In this document: one piece after another, positions 53,315 through 62,038 of the stretch | How positions within the stretch are numbered: position 1 is the stretch's first letter | Layout of the letters: every line of letters starts with the position of its first letter | Source of the DNA: Rhizobium sp. ACO-34A | Lineage (GTDB): Bacteria > Pseudomonadota > Alphaproteobacteria > Rhizobiales > Rhizobiaceae | Assembly: GCA_002600635.1 (NCBI GenBank) | Contig: CP021371.1 | Location: 3,103,001 to 3,167,000 of the forward strand | Direction of reading: 5' to 3' | Length of the DNA stretch: 64,000 bases | Made by a program: the position numbers and the translations under genes | Notes under the pieces: model-generated | Told to the model about the DNA's origin: nothing | What the model saw: only the letters and a program-made list of their open reading frames with translations | Databases searched by the model: none

Positions 53315-53686
53315 TCAGTGCCGGTAAAGCACCATGCCTGCGTGATGAAGGATATCGCTGCGAAAATCGCCATCGGCGGTAAAGCCGGTGTCGTCCCAGT
53401 ATTCGATGTGGCTGCCGCTCACTTCATAGCGGCCCTCATAGGCATGCTCGCGATTTCCCCGGGCCTCCACATAGCGCCCGTTGGGCAGAAGTTCATGCCG
53501 GACGTGGCCGTCACCCGTTACCCACAATCCTACATAGGGGTGGCTCTTCATGTCTCTCTCCTGAAATTCGATCATTTCGCCGGGGAAATTCCCGGCCCTT
53601 GGCGGCGTCATCACGAAAAGGGTGATGTAGGCGATGGCGGCAACAAGCGCGATCATCGCCGGTGTATCGTTTGAAAAATCAACCAT
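53315..53686 (-). CDS. Atu4866-domain protein
   Basis: A 123-residue protein with an N-terminal membrane segment (about 9-27, AMIALVAAIAYITLFVMT) and a C-terminal beta domain: HPYVGLWVTGDGHVRHELLPNGRYVEARGNREHAYEGRYEVSGSHIEYWDDTGFTADGDFRSDILHHAGMVLYRH. The latter is the Atu4866 family, a small lipocalin-like barrel first solved from Agrobacterium; function is not known. Its start overlaps the stop of the 45-residue gene upstream by 8 nt. The two are divergent from an AraC-type regulator. Confidence 0.85.
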   Translation of the reverse strand: MVDFSNDTPAMIALVAAIAYITLFVMTPPRAGNFPGEMIEFQERDMKSHPYVGLWVTGDGHVRHELLPNGRYVEARGNREHAYEGRYEVSGSHIEYWDDTGFTADGDFRSDILHHAGMVLYRH

Positions 53687-53816
53687 TCAGCCCATATCTC
53701 CGTTCCAGACGATCCTGTCGTTCGGAATGGATCCGCCCGACCGTCGCAAGAACGTGCCGGGCACCCGCAGCCACCCAGCGCAGAGGGCTTTCCAGAACAT
53801 ATTGAAGTGCAGACAT
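53679..53816 (-). CDS. 45-residue hypothetical protein coupled to the Atu4866 gene
   Basis: A small basic protein MSALQYVLESPLRWVAAGAR... ending RRYGLNG. The start at 53816 has GGAGGACGGGAAG before it, and its stop overlaps the start of the Atu4866 gene, so it is very likely translated. One amphipathic helix is predicted by eye. No family recognised. Confidence 0.7.
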   Translation of the reverse strand: MSALQYVLESPLRWVAAGARHVLATVGRIHSERQDRLERRYGLNG

Positions 53817-53915
53817 CTTCCCGTCCTCCTGGATTTTGCATCTCGCCGCCCGTCGGCGATTGACGGTGATATGGGGATCAGGATCGGGGAAGTGGTAGAA
53901 CAGTTGGCCGCAAGG

Positions 53916-53947
53916 ATTGCACAATCCTCCGAATTGCACGATCCTCC
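53916..53947. promoter_or_regulatory. tandem direct repeat, candidate AraC operator
   Basis: ATTGCACAATCCTCC (53916-53930) and ATTGCACGATCCTCC (53933-53947), one mismatch, offset 17 bp, in the 207-bp divergent region. Tandem half-sites are typical for AraC-family regulators. Confidence 0.65.
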
Positions 53948-54023
53948 ATTTGGGGTTCCTGGGTAGACATCCTAGCTAAGACCCGAAAAGCCAGAACAAT
54001 CAGGGCTCAGGAGCAGCCTCGCC

Positions 54024-54926
54024 ATGAAACCGCATATCGAACTGAAAGAGCTGATTGCACGACACGCCACGCAGGAAGGATTGCTGCCGACTGTCGTTCC
54101 TCGCCTGACGCTGATCCGTGCCAGCCAGCCGACCGAGCCGATGCACGGTGTGCACAAGCCATCGATCTGCATCATTGCCCAGGGACGCAAACGCGTTCAC
54201 GCCTGCGAGCGGGTGCTGGAATACGGCGCCGGGAACCATCTCATCGTCTCGCTCGACCTGCCCGTGCTCGGCCATGTCGTCGATGCCACGCCGGAAGAAC
54301 CCTATCTCTGCCTTCGCCTCGATTTGGACCTCGCCCTGCTCGGCGCGCTGGTACTGGAGATGAACACGCCGATCCTGCAGACGGCGCCATCATGCAAGGC
54401 GCTCGGCGTCGCGGAAACGCCCGACGCACTCCTGCACGCCGCCATCCGCCTCGTCGGGTTGCTGGACAGGCCGCAGGACATTCCCTTCCTCGCCCCGCTG
54501 ATCGAACGGGAATTGCTGTACCTGCTGCTGCGCGGCGAACATGCCGGCCTCCTGCACCAGATGCTGACGCCGAACCACCGCCTGCAGAACGTCAACCGCG
54601 CCATCAACTGGATCCGCACCAATTTCCATCGCCCCTTCTCGATAGAAATCCTTGCGGCGGAAGCCCGCATGAGCAGTTCGTCCCTGCACGAGCATTTCCG
54701 CGCCATGACCAGCATGAGCCCGCTGCAATACCAGAAGCAACTCAGGCTTCAGGAAGCGCGAAGGCTGATCCTGACCGAAGCGATCGACGCGGCAACGGCT
54801 GGTCGCAAGGTGGGCTATGACAGCCCATCCCAGTTCAGCCGCGAATATCGCCGGCAGTTCGGCGCTCCGCCGCTCTCCGACGTGACGCGGCTCAGAACCC
54901 GCCCCGGTGATCTGGCGGAGGCCTGA
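54024..54926 (+). CDS. AraC-family regulator with AraC_N cupin domain
   Basis: A 300-residue regulator: AraC_N ligand domain (about 20-170; VHKPSICIIAQGRKRVHACERVLEYGAGNHLIVSLDLPVLGHV), then two helix-turn-helix motifs (about 195-290; FSIEILAAEARMSSSSLHEHFRAMTSMSPLQYQKQLRLQEARRLI and AGRKVGYDSPSQFSREYRRQFGAPP). It is divergent from the Atu4866 operon, whose promoter carries tandem repeats. Activation of the small membrane-protein genes is the simplest reading. Ligand unknown. Start has AGGAGCAGCCTCGCC-type purine-rich sequence before it. Confidence 0.92.
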   Translation: MKPHIELKELIARHATQEGLLPTVVPRLTLIRASQPTEPMHGVHKPSICIIAQGRKRVHACERVLEYGAGNHLIVSLDLPVLGHVVDATPEEPYLCLRLDLDLALLGALVLEMNTPILQTAPSCKALGVAETPDALLHAAIRLVGLLDRPQDIPFLAPLIERELLYLLLRGEHAGLLHQMLTPNHRLQNVNRAINWIRTNFHRPFSIEILAAEARMSSSSLHEHFRAMTSMSPLQYQKQLRLQEARRLILTEAIDAATAGRKVGYDSPSQFSREYRRQFGAPPLSDVTRLRTRPGDLAEA

Positions 54927-54948
54927 ACTTCAGGCCCGCCCGGAGCCT

Positions 54949-56637
54949 TCACAGGATCGCGCAGAAGCCGTCGAGCGGCGCAAGGTGAAGGCTCTTTTTC
55001 TCAAGGGTACCGCTGTAGCCTGGCAGGTCCAACACCTGCTTCACGGAGACGCCAGCCGGCAACGCCACCTTGTGGGCCTTCCGGCCCATGTTGAAGGCGA
55101 AGAGCAACCGCTCCTCGCCCTTGGCCCGGATGAAGGCCAGAACGTCATCCCCTGCATCGAGGAACTGCATGTCGCCATCGATCAGCGCCCCATGCGTCTT
55201 TCGGAAGGCGAGCATGGCGCGATAATGCTCAAGCACCGATGCCTGCTGTCCGTCCTGCACGTCGACCGCTAGCGCCGCATGCTCGGTCGGCACAGGCAGC
55301 CATGGTTTCGAGGCCGTGGTGAACCCACCATTCGCCATATCGCCCTTCCACGGCATCGGCGTGCGGCATCCGTCACGCCCCTTGAAGGCCGGCCAGAAAC
55401 GAATGCCATAGGGGTCCCGCAGTTCCTCAAAGGCAAGCTCGGCCTCCGGCAGTCCCAGTTCCTCGCCCTGATAGAGGCAGATCGAGCCGCGCAACGTCGC
55501 AAGCACGCTGATAGCCAGCTTCGCCACCTTGGCGCGCTCCGCCTCATCCCTGGCAAATCGGCTCGCGTGCCTGGTAACGTCGTGGTTGGAAAAGGCCCAG
55601 CAGACCCAGCCATCCGTCACCGAGCGGAAGAAATCCTCGACGCAGCGGCGAATATGGGACGGCGTGAAATCCGGCCCAAGCAGGTCGAACGTGTAGCACA
55701 TGTGCAGCTTGTCGCCCCCGGCGGTGTAGGCCGCAACCGTCTTGAGCGACCGCGCACCGTCGCCCACTTCACCAACGCTGGTGCGATCGGGATATTCGTC
55801 GAGCAACGCCCGGAAACTCTTCAGGAATTCAACGTTTTCCGGCCGCGTCTTGTCATAGAGATGGTTCTGCATCCCGTAAGGATTGACGTCGGGCGCATCC
55901 AGGCCCGCATCGCCGCTATCGGGAGCATGCGGCGGGTTATCCCTCAGTTTCTCGTCATGGAAATAATAGTTCACCGTATCCAGCCGGAAGCCGTCGACAC
56001 CCCGCTCCAGCCAGAAGCGCATCGCCTTCAGGAGAGCGTCGCGCACCTCGGCATTGTGGAAGTTCAGATCCGGCTGCGAGGCGAGGAAATTGTGCATGTA
56101 ATACTGCTTGCGCACGCCATCCCATTCCCAGGCCGGCCCGCCGAACACCGAGAGCCAGTTGGTCGGCGCCGTGCCATCGGGCTTGGCATCCGCCCAGACG
56201 AACCAGTCCGCCTTGGGATTGTCGCGGCTCGACCGGCTCTCCTTGAACCAGGGATGCTGGTCGGACGTATGCGACAACACCTGATCGATGATGATCTTTA
56301 AGCCCAGCCGGTGCGCCTCGGTCATCATCGCGTCGAAATCGGCGAGTGTCCCGAACATCGGGTCGACGTCGCAGTAATCGGAAACGTCATAGCCCATGTC
56401 CGCCATCGGCGAGGTAAAGAAGGGCGACAGCCAGATCGCATCGACGCCGAGCGAGGCAATGTACGGAAGCTTTTCGGTTACCCCCTTGAGGTCGCCGATG
56501 CCATCGCCATTGGTGTCCTGAAAGGACCGCGGATAGACCTGATAGATCACAGCCCCGCGCCACCAGTCGGCAGTATCAGCGCCGGATTTCGTCCTGTCAT
56601 GGGCCTTGTTGGAGGCCTTGCTGTGACTTGAGGTCAT
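54949..56637 (-). CDS. GH13 alpha-glucosidase (oligo-1,6-/alpha-1,4-glucosidase type)
   Basis: A 562-residue glycoside hydrolase. Conserved regions: GVDAIWLSPFFTSPMADMGYDVSDY (region I), GLKIIIDQVLSHTSDQH, GVDGFRLDTVNYYFHD with the catalytic nucleophile Asp, SVGEVGD with the acid/base Glu, and FSNHDVTRH with the third Asp. The order fits the AglA/oligo-1,6-glucosidase branch and the GFRLDTVN text matches rhizobial alpha-glucosidases. The start at 56637 follows CAGGAACTCTCC. No alpha-glucoside ABC transporter is beside it, unlike the classical agl operon. No signal peptide, so cytosolic. Confidence 0.93.
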   Translation of the reverse strand: MTSSHSKASNKAHDRTKSGADTADWWRGAVIYQVYPRSFQDTNGDGIGDLKGVTEKLPYIASLGVDAIWLSPFFTSPMADMGYDVSDYCDVDPMFGTLADFDAMMTEAHRLGLKIIIDQVLSHTSDQHPWFKESRSSRDNPKADWFVWADAKPDGTAPTNWLSVFGGPAWEWDGVRKQYYMHNFLASQPDLNFHNAEVRDALLKAMRFWLERGVDGFRLDTVNYYFHDEKLRDNPPHAPDSGDAGLDAPDVNPYGMQNHLYDKTRPENVEFLKSFRALLDEYPDRTSVGEVGDGARSLKTVAAYTAGGDKLHMCYTFDLLGPDFTPSHIRRCVEDFFRSVTDGWVCWAFSNHDVTRHASRFARDEAERAKVAKLAISVLATLRGSICLYQGEELGLPEAELAFEELRDPYGIRFWPAFKGRDGCRTPMPWKGDMANGGFTTASKPWLPVPTEHAALAVDVQDGQQASVLEHYRAMLAFRKTHGALIDGDMQFLDAGDDVLAFIRAKGEERLLFAFNMGRKAHKVALPAGVSVKQVLDLPGYSGTLEKKSLHLAPLDGFCAIL

Positions 56638-56771
56638 GGAGAGTTCCTGAATGGAGTTTCCGGATCGGCGGGAATCGTGATCTGAATAGTACCGCCTCGC
56701 GAAAAAAGGCCAAGCGGCCGCCAGAACCAATTCCATCGCGAGCGCCACCGGGGAACATATCGGGGTACGGG

Positions 56772-57779
56772 ATGAGCGAAACCGAAAGACTGACGCTTGC
56801 AGAAGCGGAAGCCCGCGTGACAGCTGCCTGTCGCCACGCCGGCGCAAATCCCCCCACAGCCGCTTCACTTGCCCACGCCACGATATCGGCCGAGGCCAGT
56901 GGCAATACCTCGGTTGGGCTGGCTCATCTGGTCGATTATCTTGCAGCCCTGCGGGAGGGCAGGATCAACGGCAGTGCAGCACCCGTCATCACATCGCCCG
57001 CCCCCGCCCTCATCCGTTCGGATGCCGATGGCGGCATTGCCCAGCTCGGCTTCGACCTCTCATTCGACGATCTGGTTGAAAAGGCGAAAAGCCTTGGCAT
57101 TGCCCTCTTTGCCCAGCGCAACAGCTTCACCTCGGGAGAACTCGGCTACTATCCGTTCCGGCTGGCGGAGCGAGGCCTCATGTCCTTCGCCTTCACCACC
57201 GGCCCCGCCCTGTTGACGGTGGAAGGCGCGTCGCGGCCGCTTTACTGCACCAACCCGATGGCCTTTGCCGCGCCCGCCGGCTCTTATGGTCCGCTCCTGA
57301 TCGATCAGGCGTCGAGCAGTACGGCTTACGTCAATATCCGCGGCGCCGCCGAGCGCAACGAAACCATTCCGCTTGGTTGGGCGGTCGATAGCCAGGGGCA
57401 TCCGACCACAGATCCGCATGAGGCGATGCGCGGCGCGCTTCTGGCCTTCGGCGGATCGCGCGGCGCCAATATCGCGCTGATGGTCGAAATTCTGGCCTCC
57501 GGCCTCTCCGCCGCCAACTGGTCGATGGACGCGCCGTCTTTCACCGAAGGCGACCAGAGCCCCGGCTCGGGCCTCACCGTCATCGCCATCGCCCCCGCCC
57601 TTCTGGACGAGGATTTCGAAATGCGCCTCGCCGTCCAGTTGAAGCGGCTGGCGGAAGAAGGCGTGCATGTGCCGGGTATTACCAAGGCGAAACGGATGAA
57701 GACTGCGGCATCCGCAGGCATCATTGTCGGCAAATCCCTCATGGCCCGCATAGACGACCGCGTGGCCCACCGCGGCTGA
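56772..57779 (+). CDS. Ldh-family NAD(P)H-dependent oxidoreductase (malate/L-lactate dehydrogenase-like)
   Basis: A 335-residue enzyme of the YlbC/DpkA/ComC fold. LGIALFAQRNSFTSGELGYYPFRLAERGLMSFAFTTGPALL and CTNPMAFAAPAGSYGPLLIDQASSSTAYVNI are the coenzyme-binding and catalytic stretches, and GALLAFGGSRGANIALMVEILA fits the family C-terminal helix region. Members reduce malate, lactate, ureidoglycolate or delta1-piperideine-2-carboxylate; the usual H in the SxHxG motif appears as NSFTSG here (normally NSHHFG), so substrate and activity are uncertain. The ATG follows GGGGTACGGG. Confidence 0.88.
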   Translation: MSETERLTLAEAEARVTAACRHAGANPPTAASLAHATISAEASGNTSVGLAHLVDYLAALREGRINGSAAPVITSPAPALIRSDADGGIAQLGFDLSFDDLVEKAKSLGIALFAQRNSFTSGELGYYPFRLAERGLMSFAFTTGPALLTVEGASRPLYCTNPMAFAAPAGSYGPLLIDQASSSTAYVNIRGAAERNETIPLGWAVDSQGHPTTDPHEAMRGALLAFGGSRGANIALMVEILASGLSAANWSMDAPSFTEGDQSPGSGLTVIAIAPALLDEDFEMRLAVQLKRLAEEGVHVPGITKAKRMKTAASAGIIVGKSLMARIDDRVAHRG

Positions 57780-57837
57780 CATCAACCTGTAATACTACCA
57801 TCACATAAAGCCGGAGAACGAAGAAGGAGGGAGTCGC

Positions 57838-57855
57838 ATGACCGCGCTCCCCTGA
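57838..57855 (+). CDS. five-codon leader ORF ahead of the glycosyltransferase gene
   Basis: AAGGAGGGAGTCGC followed by ATG ACC GCG CTC CCC TGA, whose final A is also the A of an ATG (57855) in frame with the glycosyltransferase. The strong ribosome site and TGATG overlap suggest translation coupling or a control peptide. Could be coincidence. Confidence 0.4.
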   Translation: MTALP

Positions 57856-57926
57856 TGTGCGGGCTGCCGCGCGGCGATCATCCGGACGAAAACCGGGGCG
57901 CGGCCGATCCCGGAGGTGGCGAGAAC

Positions 57927-58994
57927 ATGCCCAGACTGACCATCGTGACCGATGCCTGGCATCCGCAGGTGAACGGAGTGGTACGTTCCATCGAGAACAC
58001 CAACCGCGAACTGGCGGTAATGGGGGTCGAGGTGTCGATGCTCACGCCGCAACCGTTTCCCAGCATCCCGATGCCGACCTATCCGGAAATCCGTCTGTCT
58101 CTCGCCCGCTATACCCAGGTCGCGCGCTTCATCGAGGACCAGAAACCGGATTACATGCATATCGCGACCGAAGGCCCGCTCGGCCTCTGGGCACGCCGCT
58201 GGTGCCTGAGGCATCACATGCCCTTCTCGACCAGCTATCACACCCGCTTTCCCGAATATGTCGCGGCCCGCGCGCCGATCCCGGTGTCCTGGCTCTATGC
58301 CTATGTCCGTTGGTTCCACAATCGCGGCGGCGCCTGCATGGTCGCCACCGAGAGCCTGCGCCGCGAACTCTCGGAAAAGGGCCTGAACAACCTCTGCCTC
58401 TGGAGCCGCGGCATCGACACCACGCTTTTCCGTCCACGCTCGCGGCAGGAAAACCCCATGGGCCTGCCGCGTCCGATCTTCATGACGGTCGGCCGCGTGG
58501 CGGTGGAAAAGAACCTGCCGGCCTTCCTCGATCTCGACCTGCCGGGTTCAAAGGTGGTGGTGGGCGATGGCCCTGCCCGCGCCGAACTGGAAGCCCATTA
58601 TCCGCGCGTGCATTTCACCGGTCTGAAGACCGGCGAGGATCTTGCCGAAACCTATGCGCAGGCCGACGTCTTCGTCTTTCCCTCGAAGACCGACACCTTC
58701 GGCAACACCATCCTTGAAGCCATGGCCTCCGGCGTTCCGGTCGCAGCCTTCCCCGTTACCGGTCCGGTCGATATCATTCCGGCGGACAGCGGAGCGGGCG
58801 TGCTGGACGACAACCTGCAGAATGCCTGCCTGAAGGCGCTGGACTGTTCGCGGGACAAGGCACGCTCGCTCGCTGAAACCTTCTCGTGGCAATCAGCCAC
58901 GACCCAGTTTCTCGACAACGTCATCGAGGCGAAGACACAGGCGCGGCGCAAGCTGCTGCCGCTGCGCCAGCCCGGGCGCCAGATCGGCGCGTAG
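57927..58994 (+). CDS. GT4-family glycosyltransferase (alpha-mannosyl/glucosyl type)
   Basis: A 355-residue GT-B enzyme. N-terminal acceptor domain begins PRLTIVTDAWHPQVNGVVRSIENTNRELAVMG; C-terminal donor domain has FMTVGRVAVEKNLPAFLDL, VVVGDGPARAELE and the GT4 EX7E region in FPSKTDTFGNTILEAMASGVPVAAF. Best match in architecture to bacterial GDP-mannose or UDP-sugar alpha-glycosyltransferases for glycolipids, as found in rhizobia. The ATG at 57927 has GGAGGTGGCGAGAAC ahead; an in-frame ATG at 57855, reached by coupling from the mini-ORF, would add 24 residues. Confidence 0.9.
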   Translation: MPRLTIVTDAWHPQVNGVVRSIENTNRELAVMGVEVSMLTPQPFPSIPMPTYPEIRLSLARYTQVARFIEDQKPDYMHIATEGPLGLWARRWCLRHHMPFSTSYHTRFPEYVAARAPIPVSWLYAYVRWFHNRGGACMVATESLRRELSEKGLNNLCLWSRGIDTTLFRPRSRQENPMGLPRPIFMTVGRVAVEKNLPAFLDLDLPGSKVVVGDGPARAELEAHYPRVHFTGLKTGEDLAETYAQADVFVFPSKTDTFGNTILEAMASGVPVAAFPVTGPVDIIPADSGAGVLDDNLQNACLKALDCSRDKARSLAETFSWQSATTQFLDNVIEAKTQARRKLLPLRQPGRQIGA

Positions 58995-59055
58995 AGCAAT
59001 TCCAGCAAAAGTGTGAAACGGTTTTGCGTCAGGAATTGTGTGAAACGACGAGATG
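58993..59055. repeat. dispersed palindromic repeat (AATTCCAGC type)
   Basis: GCAATTCCAGCAAAAGTGTG...GGTTTTGCGTCAGGAATTG, the closest intact relative of the left part of the mosaic at 21452-21510. It fills the gap between the convergent glycosyltransferase and der genes. Confidence 0.8.
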
Positions 59056-59060
59056 GAGAC

Positions 59061-60485
59061 TCAGCGCTTCTTCTTGCGGTTCTCGAACGGGTTGTCCGAT
59101 GCTTTGAAGTGGATGCGGATCGGCACGCCGGGCAACTGGAAATCATTGCGCAGGCCGTTGGTCAGGTAGCGCACATAGGATTCCGGCAGCGCATCGGCGC
59201 GCGTGCAGGAAACCATGAAGGCCGGCGGACGGGCCTTCACCTGCGTCATGTACTTGAGCTTGATACGCCGGCCGGAAACGGCCGGTGGCGGATGCTGGAT
59301 CTGCTGATGCTCCAGCCAGCGGTTGAGCTTGGCGGTCGATATGCGACGGTTCCACACGCGGTCGGTGTCGATGATGTTCTGCATCAGCTTGTCGAGACCG
59401 TAGCCGGTCTGGCCGGAAATCGGCACGGCGCGGATGCCGCGGGCCTGCGGCAGCAGGCGCTCGGTCTTCTCGCGAAGGTCGGCAAGCACCGCCTGCGGAT
59501 CTTCGACCAGATCCCACTTGTTGAAGGCGAGCACGGCGGCGCGGCCTTCGCGCAGCACCAGATCGGCGATCTGCAGGTCCTGCTTTTCAAAGGGAATGGT
59601 GGCGTCGAACACGATCACCACCGTTTCGGCAAAGCGGATGGCGCGCAACGCATCGGCAACGGAGAGCTTTTCCAGCTTTTCCTGCACCTTCGCCTTGCGC
59701 CGCATGCCGGCGGTATCGAACATCTTGATCGTGCGGCCGCGCCAGTCCCATTCGACGGAAATGCTGTCGCGGGTGATACCAGCCTCAGGGCCGGTCAGCA
59801 GACGATCCTCGCCGAGGAACCGGTTGATCAGCGTCGACTTGCCGGCATTCGGGCGACCGACGATCGCCACGCGCAGCGGCTTGGTCTCGTCATAATCAGG
59901 CTCTTCCTCGTCGTCGCCCTCTTCAAGGCTGCCCGGCGCGACGGAGACATTGGTCACCGCCTCGTCGATTTCCTCGGGGAAAGCGCGCTCTTCGCCGATC
60001 GCGGCAACGATGGCGTCGCGCAGGTCGATCATGCCCTGGCCATGTTCGGCCGAAATCGGGCAAGGCTCGCCGAGGCCGAGCGTGAAGGCGTCATAGAAGC
60101 CGCCGTCAGAGCCGCGGGCTTCGGACTTGTTGGCAACGAGAACAACAGGCTTACCGCTGCGGCGCAGGAGTTCACCGAACGTCTTGTCGAGCGGCGTCAG
60201 GCCGGACTTGGCATCGACCACGAACAGCGTCAGGTCCGCTTCGTCGATGGCCGCCTCGGTCTGCGCGCGCATGCGGCCTTCGAGCGTGTCGGGACCGGTC
60301 TCTTCAAGACCGGCGGTATCGATGATCGTGAAGCGCAAATCGATGAGCTTGGCGTCGCCCGGCCGGCGATCGCGCGTCACGCCGGGCGTATCGTCGACAA
60401 GCGCCAGCTTCTTTCCGACCAGACGGTTGAAAAGCGTGGACTTGCCGACATTCGGACGGCCGACAATGGCGACGGTGAAGCTCAT
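59061..60485 (-). CDS. der: ribosome biogenesis GTPase Der (EngA)
   Basis: A 474-residue double GTPase for 50S assembly. The first G domain: GRPNVGKST at 9-17, [21 protein letters not shown]. The second: GRPNAGKST (about 211-219), [12 protein letters not shown]. The C-terminal KH-like domain is about 390-474, ending in basic FENRKKKR. Length and order are normal for Der. It is downstream of the YfgM-like gene with 38 bp between. Confidence 0.97.
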   Translation of the reverse strand: MSFTVAIVGRPNVGKSTLFNRLVGKKLALVDDTPGVTRDRRPGDAKLIDLRFTIIDTAGLEETGPDTLEGRMRAQTEAAIDEADLTLFVVDAKSGLTPLDKTFGELLRRSGKPVVLVANKSEARGSDGGFYDAFTLGLGEPCPISAEHGQGMIDLRDAIVAAIGEERAFPEEIDEAVTNVSVAPGSLEEGDDEEEPDYDETKPLRVAIVGRPNAGKSTLINRFLGEDRLLTGPEAGITRDSISVEWDWRGRTIKMFDTAGMRRKAKVQEKLEKLSVADALRAIRFAETVVIVFDATIPFEKQDLQIADLVLREGRAAVLAFNKWDLVEDPQAVLADLREKTERLLPQARGIRAVPISGQTGYGLDKLMQNIIDTDRVWNRRISTAKLNRWLEHQQIQHPPPAVSGRRIKLKYMTQVKARPPAFMVSCTRADALPESYVRYLTNGLRNDFQLPGVPIRIHFKASDNPFENRKKKR

Positions 60486-60523
60486 GCGGTTTTATCCTTC
60501 CGGGCGAAAGCGCCCAAAACGGC

Positions 60524-61195
60524 TCAGGGCGCCTTGCCGGAGGCGATGATGTTGTCGAGCAGTATGCGGGCCCGGTTCGCCACGTTGCGCGGAGCTTCCG
60601 CGTCTTCGGTGATCTGTTCGAACCATTCGCGCGCACGCGCCATGTCGCCGGCCTTGTAGGCGGCAAGCCCTAGCGCTTCGCGAGCCGAATGGCGCATCGC
60701 GTCGGTCGGGGTCGCCATGGCTTCAACCTCGGCGGAAACCTGCTCATAGGTGCCGGCATCGATCAGCAGCCACGCGGCGCGCATATGCGCAACGTCGCGG
60801 ATCACCTGCGGAACGGAATTGTCCTTGCCGATTTCGGTAAAGGCAGCAACCGCGGCTGCGGCATCGCCCTTCTGTGCCTGCACGGTGGCCGAGCGCATGC
60901 GCGCCAGAACCGCATAGGCGCCGTAGCCATCCTTCTCCAGCGCGGCGAGCGCTGCGGTGGCCTCGTCGTTCTTGCCTTCGTTGGCAAGCGTCAGCGCGGC
61001 AAGGAACTGGTCTCCAGCGCCCGACGAGCGGTGCGAATGCCAGTATTCATAGCCGCGATAACCCGCAGTGCCGATAACGATCAGGAGAGCGGCACCAATG
61101 ATGACCGGTGCGAATTTCCGCCAGGCCATCTTGGCCTGCTCCGAACGGAGCTCGTCATTGACTTCGCGAATAAAGCTGTCGTTGTTATCCACCAT
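60524..61195 (-). CDS. YfgM-like membrane-anchored tetratricopeptide protein
   Basis: A 223-residue protein with one transmembrane helix (about 30-50, PVIIGAALLIVIGTAGYRGYEYW) and TPR-like helical repeats after it (GDQFLAALTLANEGKNDEATAALAALEKDGYGAYAVLARMRSATVQAQKGDAAAAVAAFTEIG...). In many bacteria the equivalent gene yfgM lies next to der and its product associates with the SecYEG translocon and periplasmic chaperones. The same operon order here supports that identity; sequence divergence is large. Confidence 0.88.
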   Translation of the reverse strand: MVDNNDSFIREVNDELRSEQAKMAWRKFAPVIIGAALLIVIGTAGYRGYEYWHSHRSSGAGDQFLAALTLANEGKNDEATAALAALEKDGYGAYAVLARMRSATVQAQKGDAAAAVAAFTEIGKDNSVPQVIRDVAHMRAAWLLIDAGTYEQVSAEVEAMATPTDAMRHSAREALGLAAYKAGDMARAREWFEQITEDAEAPRNVANRARILLDNIIASGKAP

Positions 61196-61254
61196 GTCTC
61201 GTTCCGGAAGGCCGGCCTTTCAACTGCATTCTGCTGTGTAAGCGGCCTTCCTAG

Positions 61255-61288
61255 AGCAAAGGATGTCCAAATGGAAGCATCCTTTGCT
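61255..61288. repeat. 11-bp inverted repeat upstream of the yfgM-like gene
   Basis: AGCAAAGGATG, 12-nt loop, CATCCTTTGCT; shares GAGC...TCCTTTGC with the mosaic repeat at 22720-22803 and may be a reduced copy. Confidence 0.65.
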
Positions 61289-61332
61289 GTCACAAGGGCG
61301 GCACCGGCGGGGAAAACGCCCCGACAGGGGAA

Positions 61333-61911
61333 TTACATCGGAATGGGAGCCACCCCGATCAGCCAGAAGTGGAGCTTCCAGATGAACAGCGCCCAGATCA
61401 GCGCACCCACGCCGATGGCAATCAGGTCGTACTTTGCCGAAACAAACGGACGCGGCGTGATGAGGCCAGCCCGCTCGCGGCGCTTCAGCGCGATGCGCAG
61501 GATGACGCCCCAGGCGAGGAAGGAACCGAACAGCAGCACGGATGCCAGGTCGCCATTGGCGAGCAGATGGGAGAAGGCCCAGATCTTGATGCCGAGAATC
61601 ATCGGATGCTTGGTCTTCGTCGCGATATGGCCCGCGGGAAGTTCCGCGGCGGCAAGACAGATCATCGCAAACAGCATCAGCGTCACGGTGAGATGCGACA
61701 TGCCCACCGGCGGGAACCAGAGATTGATCGTGGGCGAGCTTGCCCAGCCATAGATCAGCACGACGATCGAAACGATGCTGACGATGGAATAGATGCCTTT
61801 CCAGCCATTTTCGCCGAACTTGTCGACCATTCCCGCTCTGAAATCCGGGGCGACCACCCGGAGCAGATGCAGGCCAAGAAACAGGATGATCCCGAGAATC
61901 AGGATTGCCAT
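61333..61911 (-). CDS. nnrU: NnrU family membrane protein
   Basis: A 192-residue protein with five or six membrane helices. LILGIILFLGLHLLRVVAPDFRAGM, GWKGIYSIVSIVSIVVLIYGWASSP, HPMILGIKIWAFSHLLANGDLASVLLFGSFLAWGVILRIALKRRER match NnrU. The family was named from the Rhodobacter nitric oxide reductase regulon and contains the HPM...SHLL(A/V)NGD motif seen here; relatives are isoprenoid/beta-carotene isomerase-like. No nor genes are adjacent. Its presence with pseudoazurin hints at denitrification-linked genes in this genome. Confidence 0.9.
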   Translation of the reverse strand: MAILILGIILFLGLHLLRVVAPDFRAGMVDKFGENGWKGIYSIVSIVSIVVLIYGWASSPTINLWFPPVGMSHLTVTLMLFAMICLAAAELPAGHIATKTKHPMILGIKIWAFSHLLANGDLASVLLFGSFLAWGVILRIALKRRERAGLITPRPFVSAKYDLIAIGVGALIWALFIWKLHFWLIGVAPIPM

Positions 61912-62038
61912 CGATAAGACCTCGTCTTGATAATGTTCATCATGGAATAGTGATCTCCGTCGTCAATTTCCAGTGTGTTCAAAGCTTCGCCGCATTTGGA
62001 TGACAGGACGCCCGCTTGATTTGATTACGGGTTCCAGC

